A stretch of 64,000 bases of DNA from Coprobacter tertius (lineage in GTDB: Bacteria > Bacteroidota > Bacteroidia > Bacteroidales > Coprobacteraceae). Shown here in pieces: positions 19,801-26,993 of this stretch. How positions within the stretch are numbered: the first letter of the stretch is position 1; every line of letters starts with the position of its first letter. Under the pieces are notes generated by a model that worked only from the letters and a program-made list of their open reading frames with translations, was not told the DNA's origin and searched no databases. Position numbers and translations under genes: made by a program. The DNA is taken from positions 62,001-126,000 of the forward strand of contig NZ_JANDHW010000004.1 in assembly GCF_024330105.1 (NCBI RefSeq), in the 5' to 3' direction.

Positions 19801-20546
19801 ACAACTACTGAATTCGAAATGATATTCGCATCGTCGCCATAAACTTCCGATGCTTTATATATAAGAGAAACAATACCGCCCGTATTGGAATTGGGAGTAG
19901 AACATACGCCGGCAAAATATACATTATGTATTTCAACATCAGCCGCCAGTCCGAGAATACCTCCACATTGATAAGATACAGATACTACCTCTGCCGTAGA
20001 AAAACAATTAAAAATCATCGATTTTCCATTTCCTTCGGGATCGGTCGGATAGGTACCTCCTACAACTCCGCCAACATGGTCATAACCTTGTATATACCCA
20101 GTTGTATAACAACCCTCTATTGTTGAAGCAGTTGCCTTACCGATAATGGCGCCTACATCAGCGCGCCCTATAAAATATACATCTTCAAAACCGACGTTTT
20201 TGATCGTAGCATTTTGTGCTACTCCTATGAACCCGACGTTATTAGCAGTCTCATCACTAAACTTCAATCCTTTTATTATATGACCGTTCCCATCGAACGT
20301 ACCTGTAAAAGGATCATCTGTCGTTCCCAGAGGAACCCAATCTTCGGAGAGAGAGAGATCCGCTACCAATTTATAACTTCCTTCCGGATTATCCATTATC
20401 GACTTTAATTGATCGACTGTCGAAATTTCAGTTTGTGCCCACAAAGGTTGAGACATAAAAGCACACAGAAGAATAAATAACATCTTCTTTACAGATCCGA
20501 AACGATAATAACACGATCCGGATAAAGTTTTTGTAACCTTACTCAT
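16899..20546 (-). CDS. GLUG-repeat surface protein with type IX-like C-terminal domain (locus A)
   Basis: A 1215-residue secreted protein with a long n-region and a signal peptide ending near SQPLWAQ. Three large modules of the GLUG type occur at about 37-340, 440-720 and 844-1090. Each opens with an EISTVDQLKSI-like helix, then PFTGTFDGNGHIIKGL, then rungs such as GFEDVYFIGRADVGAIIG, DHVGGVVGG and QCGGILG; this pattern suggests a right-handed beta-helix. A bacterial Ig-like domain (AYSVMGLDVTYTSEDPEVATI) lies near 379-435 and another spacer domain near 742-840. The end (about 1150-1215, KAEIVVFDLNGRLIAG .. GIYVVRVVENGKTMTFKVV) looks like a type IX sorting domain. GLUG proteins are often adhesins. 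Position before SusC suggests a surface capture protein, but no ligand is known. Confidence 0.85.
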   Translation of the reverse strand: MSKVTKTLSGSCYYRFGSVKKMLFILLCAFMSQPLWAQTEISTVDQLKSIMDNPEGSYKLVADLSLSEDWVPLGTTDDPFTGTFDGNGHIIKGLKFSDETANNVGFIGVAQNATIKNVGFEDVYFIGRADVGAIIGKATASTIEGCYTTGYIQGYDHVGGVVGGTYPTDPEGNGKSMIFNCFSTAEVVSVSYQCGGILGLAADVEIHNVYFAGVCSTPNSNTGGIVSLIYKASEVYGDDANIISNSVVVSPYLKGGTITRRILANRGDNDKGMPYKLMNNYALQNMLINGVQIDDEEAMIGSDMPQGESKTMDELKSSAFYKSILGWDESVWRMNDGNYPVLLWQPEEALNIDRVVGLPTEPGNVSSGTDISVTAYSVMGLDVTYTSEDPEVATIDAEGKISCLKAGKTVIKASTAGNSLVMPASSEYHLNVITVSSSIRTAEDLNNIRYDLVGEYTLEEDIVLDAPWEPIEGFSGILNGNGHIIKGITFGDEKKSNVGLFGSTKGAVISKLGLENAELIGDVNVGALVGAAENTKITECYVANSYIEGRDHVGSIIGGILPNGEGSTIVQNCYATAEVTSRSTQAGGIAGTMGDGIIDKCFYSGIVKTQASNAGGIVSLIDNGVEQTISNCICHSPFMLGRNVGRILATKDNREATLNNNYARYDVMRGESESTLQGYDPEDPESISEGLNGITTAREFVYSSEFYETQLNWDMTTIWKMAGEGVIYPILAWQKTPITASVLNLPREKVRLVKGNSMKIKGYGSMGQPIYFETPQENTIVTMWLEYNAYDEIDFALFGTIGDNLQFGTATVKSSTDATEFITESETYFDIEVIDGESLKKEISSVEDLMNITEDMMGDYKLTCNIDLTSIASWTPIGNKQNPFKGKLDGNGYSIINLKYNNAGGNEVGLFGYTSGAVIKNLGVIDVEIIGNADVAAVSGGATGTTFSQVWVTGTIEGNDHVGGIVGMTYTGGASSISDCYCRATMSTRMAQVGGLAGVIQSTKIERSYSSGTVTAPTTDWQKNAGGLVGLSYDGNNELYGVVSLASSVTGGTTNPWIARGDVAVISNSLYRSDMVLSVGDESVPGYDQPSESAKKDLSSFYKQSTYEALEWDFSSVWKIESNEFPTLQIQKKIISGIENIDSDENEYVPYVQNGKLFITGIGKAEIVVFDLNGRLIAGSSAMSADTGIQLPTKGIYVVRVVENGKTMTFKVVNL

Positions 20547-20671
20547 GATATCAGATTTTAAAATTTGCAGATTTAAGATTTATTACCTTATTAATAATAT
20601 ATATTACTCTATCACAAGGACATAAAGATGCCCTGTATTCGTATCTATCTTCCCATAATCAATGTCAATAA

Positions 20672-23600
20672 TTAATCGGGAAGCCTGCCCACCCCCCAAT
20701 TTTTATTAGGAGTCTCTCCCATTTGGAGAATCAGAGTACCGCCTTTTAATAATTCCCGGGCCGGGAACCAGAAATTATTCAAGGGTTTACCATTCAAAAT
20801 CGCACTTTGTACATATTTATTTTTTCTCGAAACATCTTTCGCCTCTATCGTAAATGTATTTCCTCTTCCGAAACGTTTGCCCAAATCGATCACCGCTTTA
20901 CTGAACAACGGACTCGCTATTTCATATACAGGATCCACACGACAGCCTCCGTCAGTTTGGAAAAGTCCCAGAGAAGCCATAACCATCCAGGCACTCATCT
21001 GTCCTTGGTCCTCATCACCCAAATAAGCATTTCCAATTCCTTTTCCATAGTAACGGTCGATTACCGAACGACTCCATTTCTGCGTAAGCCAGGGTTCTCC
21101 TGCCCAATTGAACAGAAAAGCAAAATGCATCGACTGCTGATTTCCTTGTACAACCGGATAATCCCAATATTTATCATTAGGAGCATTATATCTTACAGAC
21201 TCGCTTACCTGAAATCCCCAATCGAGCCTTTTTATAAACTTTTCACGCCCGATTATATCGATTAAAGCCGGTACATCCTGAGGGACAAAATAGCTGAGTT
21301 GCCAAGCATTCCCTTCTACATATTGAGCATTACGTCCACTCGTAAAAGGATCGAAAGGAGTTACAAAACATCCGTCACTATTTCTCAGCTGCGCATATCC
21401 ACTATCAGGTTCGATCGCATTTTTCCACCAATATCCCCGATCGATAAATGTCTTATATTCATCCGGTTTATTTAATGATTTTGCAAACTGAGCTACCGTC
21501 CAGTCATCATAAGAATACTCGAGTGTATTTGAAAACCTTCCCAAATCGGCCGGCACAAACTTATATTTGAGATAGTGTTCCAAATCTCGGTTTCCGGCAA
21601 ACCCACCATCTACTTTTCGAGCAGATGTCGTCTGCATCTTTTTCACCGCTTCAAAAGCCTTTTGTACATCGTAATCCCGTATTCCCATCTGATAGGCTCC
21701 TACGATAAGCGGAATTTCATGTTCGGCTACCATCACCGGCACATATTCCATTCCAGCCGGACCTTTTGCAAGCCATCCACCTGCATCATACATAGCTAAT
21801 TGCGAATTCACCCAACGATTACTCCATTCGGGTACGACAAGATTCCAAAACTGATTCAGGTTCCAGAAAGTATTCCAGAAAGCGTCGCAACCCAAAGCAA
21901 CGTGATCGGGATTATCAAATTTGCGTATTCTCTCACCGGCATCCCGCCACTCGCCATTTACGTCACTCCAAATATTTCGACTACATATCGAACGATACAT
22001 ATTGTTATAAAAACGTTTCTTTTCAGAAAAATCATTCGATTCTACTTTTACCCGTTCCAACAAATCATTCCATACATTCAGTTGATTGTTTCTTACCGCA
22101 TCGAAACTCCAGTTAAACGGTTGGGTTATTTCAGTTTCAAGATTTAAAGAAGCATTCTCTACACTCACCAGAGACACGCCTGTACGTAGCTGGACGACAG
22201 GATTTTTTTTCACATCAAATTCCACATACAAACCGGCCGATTTCAAATTATTTCCCGCAAACTCTTTGCCTTCGGTTACGATATCATTCAACCATCCTCC
22301 GGTTTTGATAATCGGGCGATCAAACTCAATTACAAAAAACAACGTATAGTCCTGATCGGCATCTGCTCCCCAAACTCCTTTAGATAATTGATGCGAATAT
22401 CCTTCGATGCGATAATCCGAAACTTGCTTCACCTGCAACTCGAGAACTTCATATCCATACTCCGCCGGTATTTTAAAATCGATCATAACCCGGCCATTTC
22501 CTCCGTCTTTAGGGTAAGTATACCGTTGAAACCCACAGCGAGTAGTCGCCGTTAATTCTGCAAGAATATCGTAATCGGTTAGCTTTACCTTATAATAGCC
22601 GATAGGAGCTTCTTCAGAAGATCGATCGATACGAGATCGATAGCCGTCCGGATCATTCTCTTTTCCTATCCGAGTAACCAATTTCCCATTTGTCGGGAAC
22701 AGTCCTAATCCGGCCATAGTCCATTCATGTATATGACTGAAGGTTCCGATCGATTCTATCGAAGGTTGATATCCCGATTGCCAACCGGGATTCTGATTAT
22801 CGGGACTCAGTTTTACCATACTGAAAGGCATCCAAGGCCCGGGGGCAATCATCCATCTCGAATGAGCCGACCCCATTCTCGTATCTATATAATCTGCAGC
22901 AGTTTGAATGCTCTGAGGAGACCGAAGAACCATCCCCTCCTGATATAATTCCCTATTTACATAAACGGCATATTTACTGTTTTTCTGTTTTTTTACAGCA
23001 GGCATCGGTACTTCATAAATATAACGACCAGTATCGGGCCTTTCCTCAAAAATATTTTTTCCATCCAGATATACCTGTAATAACGGCTTACCCGAAAGAT
23101 GTTCTATATCTACAAGCAAAGGTTGAAATCGTTTCTTCGATACTTTTAGCTCATAATCTGCCGGAGAAATATTCCTAACAAACAGATTCTCGGCAGTCAT
23201 CATTTTTAAGCCTTCGGGAACTTCCAACTCGATGTTATCGAACATAATCCATGAACCTTCCCAAATCGTAAGAGTAATTTCATTTCCTCCCTTTTTCAAT
23301 TTTTCTACCGGAAAAGATATTTTGATTTCGGAACCGGCACCTTCAACCGGACCCTTCTTTAATGTTTCTTCTGTTCCTTTACCAATAACAACACCATTAT
23401 ATATCTGCTCCCCATTAAGCAAAACTTTCAATACTGGCGCATTATTCCGGGCTGCATCCGTAGTACGAACGATCAAGTTGGCGATACCCTCACTTTTAGT
23501 TTCTCTAATTCCAAAAAGTATATTCATATCATTTATTCTGATACCGGCCATTCCTCCTGTTCCTCCCCATACATCACGAGGCCCAGGAAGAACATAAGGA

Positions 23601-23812
23601 AATGATTCGCTTTCCTGTGAATAACCAACAAGAAAATATCGGTCTTCATACCCAAAATCATTTGCTAAAAATTCATTATATTTATCGGGAGCTAAAGCAA
23701 ATTCTGCAGAAGAATTATTTTTTACACCTATATTCCATAATGTTTTTATGCCTGCATTTACCAGACAAGAATACAGAATACCACAAACCAATAAAACCGA
23801 TCGCATTTTCAT
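20672..23812 (-). CDS. GH92 alpha-mannosidase with N-terminal accessory region (GH92-C)
   Basis: A GH92 enzyme of 1046 residues, far longer than the usual 750. The frame stays open upstream to 23935, but a promoter at 23938-23967 would start transcription there, so I chose the ATG at 23810-23812, which opens a signal peptide (MKMRSVLLVCG .. VNAG). Residues 20-300 form extra domains beginning TLWNIGVKNNSSAEFALAP, which recalls the C-terminal carbohydrate-binding-like domain of PL4-type lyases; this is tentative. The catalytic part has FSHIHEWTMAGLGLFPTNG, FWNTFWNLNQFWNLV, EGNAWQLSYFVPQD (Glu833) and GDEDQGQMSAW (Asp935). The usual FSHTHLSGTG, LWDTYRALHPL and HGNEPSHH motifs are all altered (QGNQQSMHFAFLFNW), so the substrate should differ from plain alpha-1,2-mannose. 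It is transcribed alone or together with the GLUG gene 125 bases downstream. Confidence 0.88.
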   Translation of the reverse strand: MKMRSVLLVCGILYSCLVNAGIKTLWNIGVKNNSSAEFALAPDKYNEFLANDFGYEDRYFLVGYSQESESFPYVLPGPRDVWGGTGGMAGIRINDMNILFGIRETKSEGIANLIVRTTDAARNNAPVLKVLLNGEQIYNGVVIGKGTEETLKKGPVEGAGSEIKISFPVEKLKKGGNEITLTIWEGSWIMFDNIELEVPEGLKMMTAENLFVRNISPADYELKVSKKRFQPLLVDIEHLSGKPLLQVYLDGKNIFEERPDTGRYIYEVPMPAVKKQKNSKYAVYVNRELYQEGMVLRSPQSIQTAADYIDTRMGSAHSRWMIAPGPWMPFSMVKLSPDNQNPGWQSGYQPSIESIGTFSHIHEWTMAGLGLFPTNGKLVTRIGKENDPDGYRSRIDRSSEEAPIGYYKVKLTDYDILAELTATTRCGFQRYTYPKDGGNGRVMIDFKIPAEYGYEVLELQVKQVSDYRIEGYSHQLSKGVWGADADQDYTLFFVIEFDRPIIKTGGWLNDIVTEGKEFAGNNLKSAGLYVEFDVKKNPVVQLRTGVSLVSVENASLNLETEITQPFNWSFDAVRNNQLNVWNDLLERVKVESNDFSEKKRFYNNMYRSICSRNIWSDVNGEWRDAGERIRKFDNPDHVALGCDAFWNTFWNLNQFWNLVVPEWSNRWVNSQLAMYDAGGWLAKGPAGMEYVPVMVAEHEIPLIVGAYQMGIRDYDVQKAFEAVKKMQTTSARKVDGGFAGNRDLEHYLKYKFVPADLGRFSNTLEYSYDDWTVAQFAKSLNKPDEYKTFIDRGYWWKNAIEPDSGYAQLRNSDGCFVTPFDPFTSGRNAQYVEGNAWQLSYFVPQDVPALIDIIGREKFIKRLDWGFQVSESVRYNAPNDKYWDYPVVQGNQQSMHFAFLFNWAGEPWLTQKWSRSVIDRYYGKGIGNAYLGDEDQGQMSAWMVMASLGLFQTDGGCRVDPVYEIASPLFSKAVIDLGKRFGRGNTFTIEAKDVSRKNKYVQSAILNGKPLNNFWFPARELLKGGTLILQMGETPNKNWGVGRLPD

Positions 23813-23937
23813 GATATTTAAATTAAGTTGCATCATCTTCCTCTTTACTCTCATTATAATTTCTATACCGTATCTACTACTCTTCATCAGATCATACAAT
23901 AATATGTACCCGAAAAAATTAATATGTTCAAACATTG

Positions 23938-23967
23938 CAAATATATTATTTTTTTATTACACACAAA
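23938..23967 (-). promoter_or_regulatory. Promoter for GH92-C
   Basis: On the minus strand: TTTG (23964-23967), an 18-base spacer, TATATTTG (23938-23945). Spacing and boxes are the same as in the promoters at 11423 and 25169. It implies a leader of about 115 bases before the ATG at 23812. Confidence 0.75.
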
Positions 23968-24250
23968 AAATAATTACAAAATATTTTCTATATTTTTTAT
24001 AACGCACTATATTTCAGTATATTATTATCTAATATATAAAATATACAATTGTACAAACAAATGAATTTAGAAGAAATTGGAAGTTTAATTGAAAAAAAAA
24101 ATAGAAACCCTAATATTTAAGAATAAAAAAAAAATCAATTACTATAAATAATTTATATTTAGACAAATAAATATCAATTACTTTTTAATCATCTGACTCG
24201 AAACAGCATTCTATAAAAGATTAGCATCTTCTCACAGACTATGTTCACAC
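23968..24250. other. AT-rich gene-free spacer between GH92-C and the GntR gene
   Basis: Apart from the GH92-C promoter on one side and the GntR terminator on the other, I see no gene or convincing signal in this stretch. It has several A runs and is strongly AT-rich. Confidence 0.5.
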
Positions 24251-24290
24251 ATAAAAAAAACTCCATATAATTCTATTATTTATATGGAGT
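24251..24290 (-). terminator. Terminator of the GntR-family regulator gene
   Basis: ACTCCATATAA/TTATATGGAGT arms (24260-24270 and 24280-24290) with a 9-base loop, followed on the minus strand by a run of eight Ts. It lies 16 bases past the regulator's stop. Confidence 0.92.
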
Positions 24291-24305
24291 GAAAAGATCG
24301 AGCAG

Positions 24306-25037
24306 TCAGTCCCTCAAGCATTCAATTATATAGGTAAAGCTATCGGCTCGATAATAGCCTAAATTATATTCCACCGGATTATTATTAACATCATAAACAA
24401 ATCTCTTACGCAACAACACCGGATCTCCCACTTTAATTTCGAGCTTCTCCGACAGAAAGGAATCAGCAACTAATGCACTTATCTCTTCTTTAGACTTATT
24501 TAATATTACTCCTTTATCTTTCTCTATAATATCATATAAAGGACGAGTAAAATCCTCATCTCCAGTAAGCTTTAAAGACGGGTTAAAATAAGAAATAAAA
24601 TATACGAAAGGGAAATTAACTTTGCCCCGTAACCGTTCGAGAACTAATAACTTTTGCTCAGGAGAAACTTCAAAAAGAGAGCAAACCTCTTCACTGGGAT
24701 ACTTACGTCCGATATATAATTCGAAATTACAAACTTCTATTCCCAAAGCCTTCATTTCTTGAGAAAAACTCATCCAGTTTTTAGCGCTGCTCAATACACC
24801 CTTTTTCACAACTCGGGTGCCGAATCCTTTTTTACGAACCAACAAACCCTCAAATACCAATTTATTAATGGCTTGGCGTAATGTATTGCGGGAAATATTC
24901 AATTGTGCCGATAATTCTATTTCATTGGGCAATAATTTTCCCTTCTGATATTCCTCTTTTTCGATAAGTTTGCGCAACAAACTTTCTGCCTGCAAATGCA
25001 AAGGAGTAGAACTATTGTGATCAATATTCAGATTCAT
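24306..25037 (-). CDS. GntR/HutC-family transcriptional regulator with UTRA domain
   Basis: A 243-residue cytoplasmic regulator. Residues 1-75 form the winged helix-turn-helix (LPNEIELSAQLNISRNTLRQAINKL .. GLLVRKKGFGTRV). Residues 95-238 are the UTRA ligand-binding domain of the HutC subfamily (FELYIGRKYPSEEV .. LLVLERLRGKVNFPFVYFISYF .. PVEYNLGYYRADSFTYIIE). Such proteins usually repress sugar genes until a phosphorylated sugar binds. The gene faces the mannose-6-phosphate isomerase/ROK kinase operon across a 200-base spacer with back-to-back promoters, so it probably controls both that operon and itself. A mannose-derived sugar phosphate is the obvious candidate effector, by context only. 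Confidence 0.93.
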   Translation of the reverse strand: MNLNIDHNSSTPLHLQAESLLRKLIEKEEYQKGKLLPNEIELSAQLNISRNTLRQAINKLVFEGLLVRKKGFGTRVVKKGVLSSAKNWMSFSQEMKALGIEVCNFELYIGRKYPSEEVCSLFEVSPEQKLLVLERLRGKVNFPFVYFISYFNPSLKLTGDEDFTRPLYDIIEKDKGVILNKSKEEISALVADSFLSEKLEIKVGDPVLLRKRFVYDVNNNPVEYNLGYYRADSFTYIIECLRD

Positions 25038-25133
25038 AACACATTACATTAAATATATTTATCAATCATTTGTTTAGTACATATCACTGAACAAAGGTTC
25101 CTTATCTGATTATACAGAAAGTTTAAACCTCTG

Positions 25134-25164
25134 CAAAGATATATATTCTCACTTTTAAAACAAA
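25134..25164 (-). promoter_or_regulatory. Promoter of the GntR-family gene
   Basis: On the minus strand: TTTG (25161-25164), a 19-base spacer, TATCTTTG (25134-25141). Its -33 box forms the left half of the palindrome CAAAATATTTTG at 25161-25172, whose right half is the -33 box of the opposite promoter. Confidence 0.75.
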
Positions 25165-25172
25165 ATATTTTG
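25161..25172. promoter_or_regulatory. 12-bp palindrome joining two divergent -33 boxes; candidate operator
   Basis: CAAAATATTTTG is a perfect palindrome. It contains the -33 element of both divergent promoters. A protein bound here would block both. GTACATA occurs on either side (25077-25083 and 25214-25220), the latter within ATGTACAT; these are further candidate sites for the GntR-family protein. None of this is proven. Confidence 0.55.
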
Positions 25173-25198
25173 ATTAATAGATTTTGTTCGTATATTTG
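25169..25198 (+). promoter_or_regulatory. Promoter of the mannose-6-phosphate isomerase/ROK operon
   Basis: TTTG (25169-25172), an 18-base spacer, TATATTTG (25191-25198), a very good match to the Bacteroidetes pattern. Transcription would start near 25205, which supports the ATG at 25238 as the true start of the isomerase gene and excludes an upstream in-frame ATG at 25184. Confidence 0.8.
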
Positions 25199-25237
25199 CA
25201 CAATCTATCAAATGTACATACATATAAAATAAAAACT

Positions 25238-26974
25238 ATGATACGTAAATCAAATTACGATAAATTCCCGGCTACAAAAGTAGATGGTATTCTTATTCGT
25301 GGATGGGAAAACATAATAGATGAGTTACAAAAAAATATAAACACCGGAAATTACACCATTGTTTTCGACTGTTATACGGGAATTTACGAGAATGAAATTA
25401 TACGGGAATTAAACAAATTATCTCCCGAATTATTCATAAATACACGCGATCTTTTTAAAACGCAAGAAGAAATATACGCAATGACACGCCCTTTTATGAC
25501 AGAAGATGTACTTTTCGGACATTTAAGCTGTCTGGGTATAAACGATTACTTCGATACCGGGAAACTCGATACCGCCCGGGAAAAAGTACATAAAACAAAT
25601 TCTTTAAACATTATATTCGGTACGGGAGCCTATTATGCAATTCCAAAAGCCGACCTTATTATATATGCCGATATGGCCCGTTGGGAAATACAACAACGGT
25701 TCAGAAAGCACGAAGTAAACGCATTGGGAATCGATAACCGTGCCGATGCCGTTTCTCTACAATATAAAAGAGGATACTTCAACGACTGGAAAATATGTGA
25801 TGAATATAAGCGGTCATTATACGATAAAATAGATTTTTGGGTAGATACGCACATTGCAGACGATCCCAAAATGATCGATAAAAAAACTTTTTTTAATGGA
25901 ATCGAATCTACCGTCGAAAAACCTTTCAGAGTCGTACCGTTCTTCGATCCTGCTCCCTGGGGCGGTAAATGGATGATAGACGTCTGCGACCTTCCGAATA
26001 ACAAGCCCAATTACGGATGGTGTTTCGATTGCGTTCCCGAAGAAAATAGCCTTTACCTGAACATAGATGGAATAAATTTCGAGATGCCATCGGTAAATGT
26101 AGTATATCTCGAAAGCAGGAAATTATTAGGTGAAGCCGTAGAGGCACGATTCGGAAAAGAATTTCCCATCCGTTTCGATTTTCTCGATACAATCGGGGGT
26201 GGAAATTTGAGTTTACAGGTACATCCTACCACTCAATTCGCACACGAAGCATTCGGAATACACTACACTCAAGACGAAAGCTATTATCTTCTCGATGCCG
26301 AAGAAGATGCATGCGTTTATCTGGGAATAAAAAACGATATCGATCCCGAAAATATGATCGACAGTCTTAAAACTGCACAAAAAGGAGATTCTATTTTCCA
26401 AACAGAAAAATATATAAACAAATTTCCAGCCCGTAAACACGATCATTTTTTAATTCCTGGAGGAACAATTCACTGTTCGGGTGCAAATTCTATGGTTTTA
26501 GAGATCAGTTCTACGCCAAATTTATTTACCTTTAAGCTCTGGGACTGGGAAAGACTCGGACTCGACGGAAAACCTCGTCCGATTAACATCGAACGGGGTG
26601 AAAAAGTGATCGATTTTTCCCGCGATACGGCTTATGTGAAAAACAATCTCGTAAACCAGATCACAGAGATCGCTAAAGGAGACGGATGGAAAGAGGAAAA
26701 AACAGGATTACACCCTAACGAATTTATAGAAACCCGTCGTCATTGGTTTACCAAACAAACTCCTCATCATACCGGAAACAGCGTTAATGTGCTGAATCTG
26801 GTAGAAGGAGAAGAAGTCATCGTGGAAAGTCCCCGCAAAAAATTCGAGCCATTTATCGTACATTATGCCGAAACATTCATTATTCCTGCGCATATCGGAG
26901 AATACACCATTACACCGCACGGAGTATCGAAAGGTAAAATGTGTGCTACGATAAAGGCCAGTGTAAGGATATGA
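25238..26974 (+). CDS. manA: Class I mannose-6-phosphate isomerase with extra N-terminal domain
   Basis: A 578-residue cytoplasmic protein. The C-terminal 350 residues or so are a type I phosphomannose isomerase, which converts mannose-6-phosphate to fructose-6-phosphate with zinc. Motifs are PAPWGGKWMIDV (near 243), IGGGNLSLQVHPTTQFAHEAFG (near 325-346), ESYYLLDAEEDACVYLG, FLIPGGTIHCSGANSMVLEIS, and LWDWERLGLDGKPRPINIERG. The first 220 residues are not part of that enzyme. They look like a degenerate nucleoside-kinase-type alpha/beta domain (NYTIVFDCYTGIYENEI where a P-loop would sit, and LIIYADMARWEIQQRFRKHE later), but have no intact Walker A lysine. The start was chosen from the promoter at 25169-25198. 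The ROK kinase gene follows after 19 bases in the same operon. Confidence 0.9.
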   Translation: MIRKSNYDKFPATKVDGILIRGWENIIDELQKNINTGNYTIVFDCYTGIYENEIIRELNKLSPELFINTRDLFKTQEEIYAMTRPFMTEDVLFGHLSCLGINDYFDTGKLDTAREKVHKTNSLNIIFGTGAYYAIPKADLIIYADMARWEIQQRFRKHEVNALGIDNRADAVSLQYKRGYFNDWKICDEYKRSLYDKIDFWVDTHIADDPKMIDKKTFFNGIESTVEKPFRVVPFFDPAPWGGKWMIDVCDLPNNKPNYGWCFDCVPEENSLYLNIDGINFEMPSVNVVYLESRKLLGEAVEARFGKEFPIRFDFLDTIGGGNLSLQVHPTTQFAHEAFGIHYTQDESYYLLDAEEDACVYLGIKNDIDPENMIDSLKTAQKGDSIFQTEKYINKFPARKHDHFLIPGGTIHCSGANSMVLEISSTPNLFTFKLWDWERLGLDGKPRPINIERGEKVIDFSRDTAYVKNNLVNQITEIAKGDGWKEEKTGLHPNEFIETRRHWFTKQTPHHTGNSVNVLNLVEGEEVIVESPRKKFEPFIVHYAETFIIPAHIGEYTITPHGVSKGKMCATIKASVRI

Positions 26975-26993
26975 ACCACAAAAAACTATAACT

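Noticed and set aside
23813-23935. 41-residue N-terminal extension of GH92-C
   Set aside because: It would start at or before the predicted transcription start and would put a charged segment ahead of the signal peptide.
25184-25237. 18-residue N-terminal extension of mannose-6-phosphate isomerase
   Set aside because: The upstream ATG lies inside the promoter between the -33 and -7 boxes.
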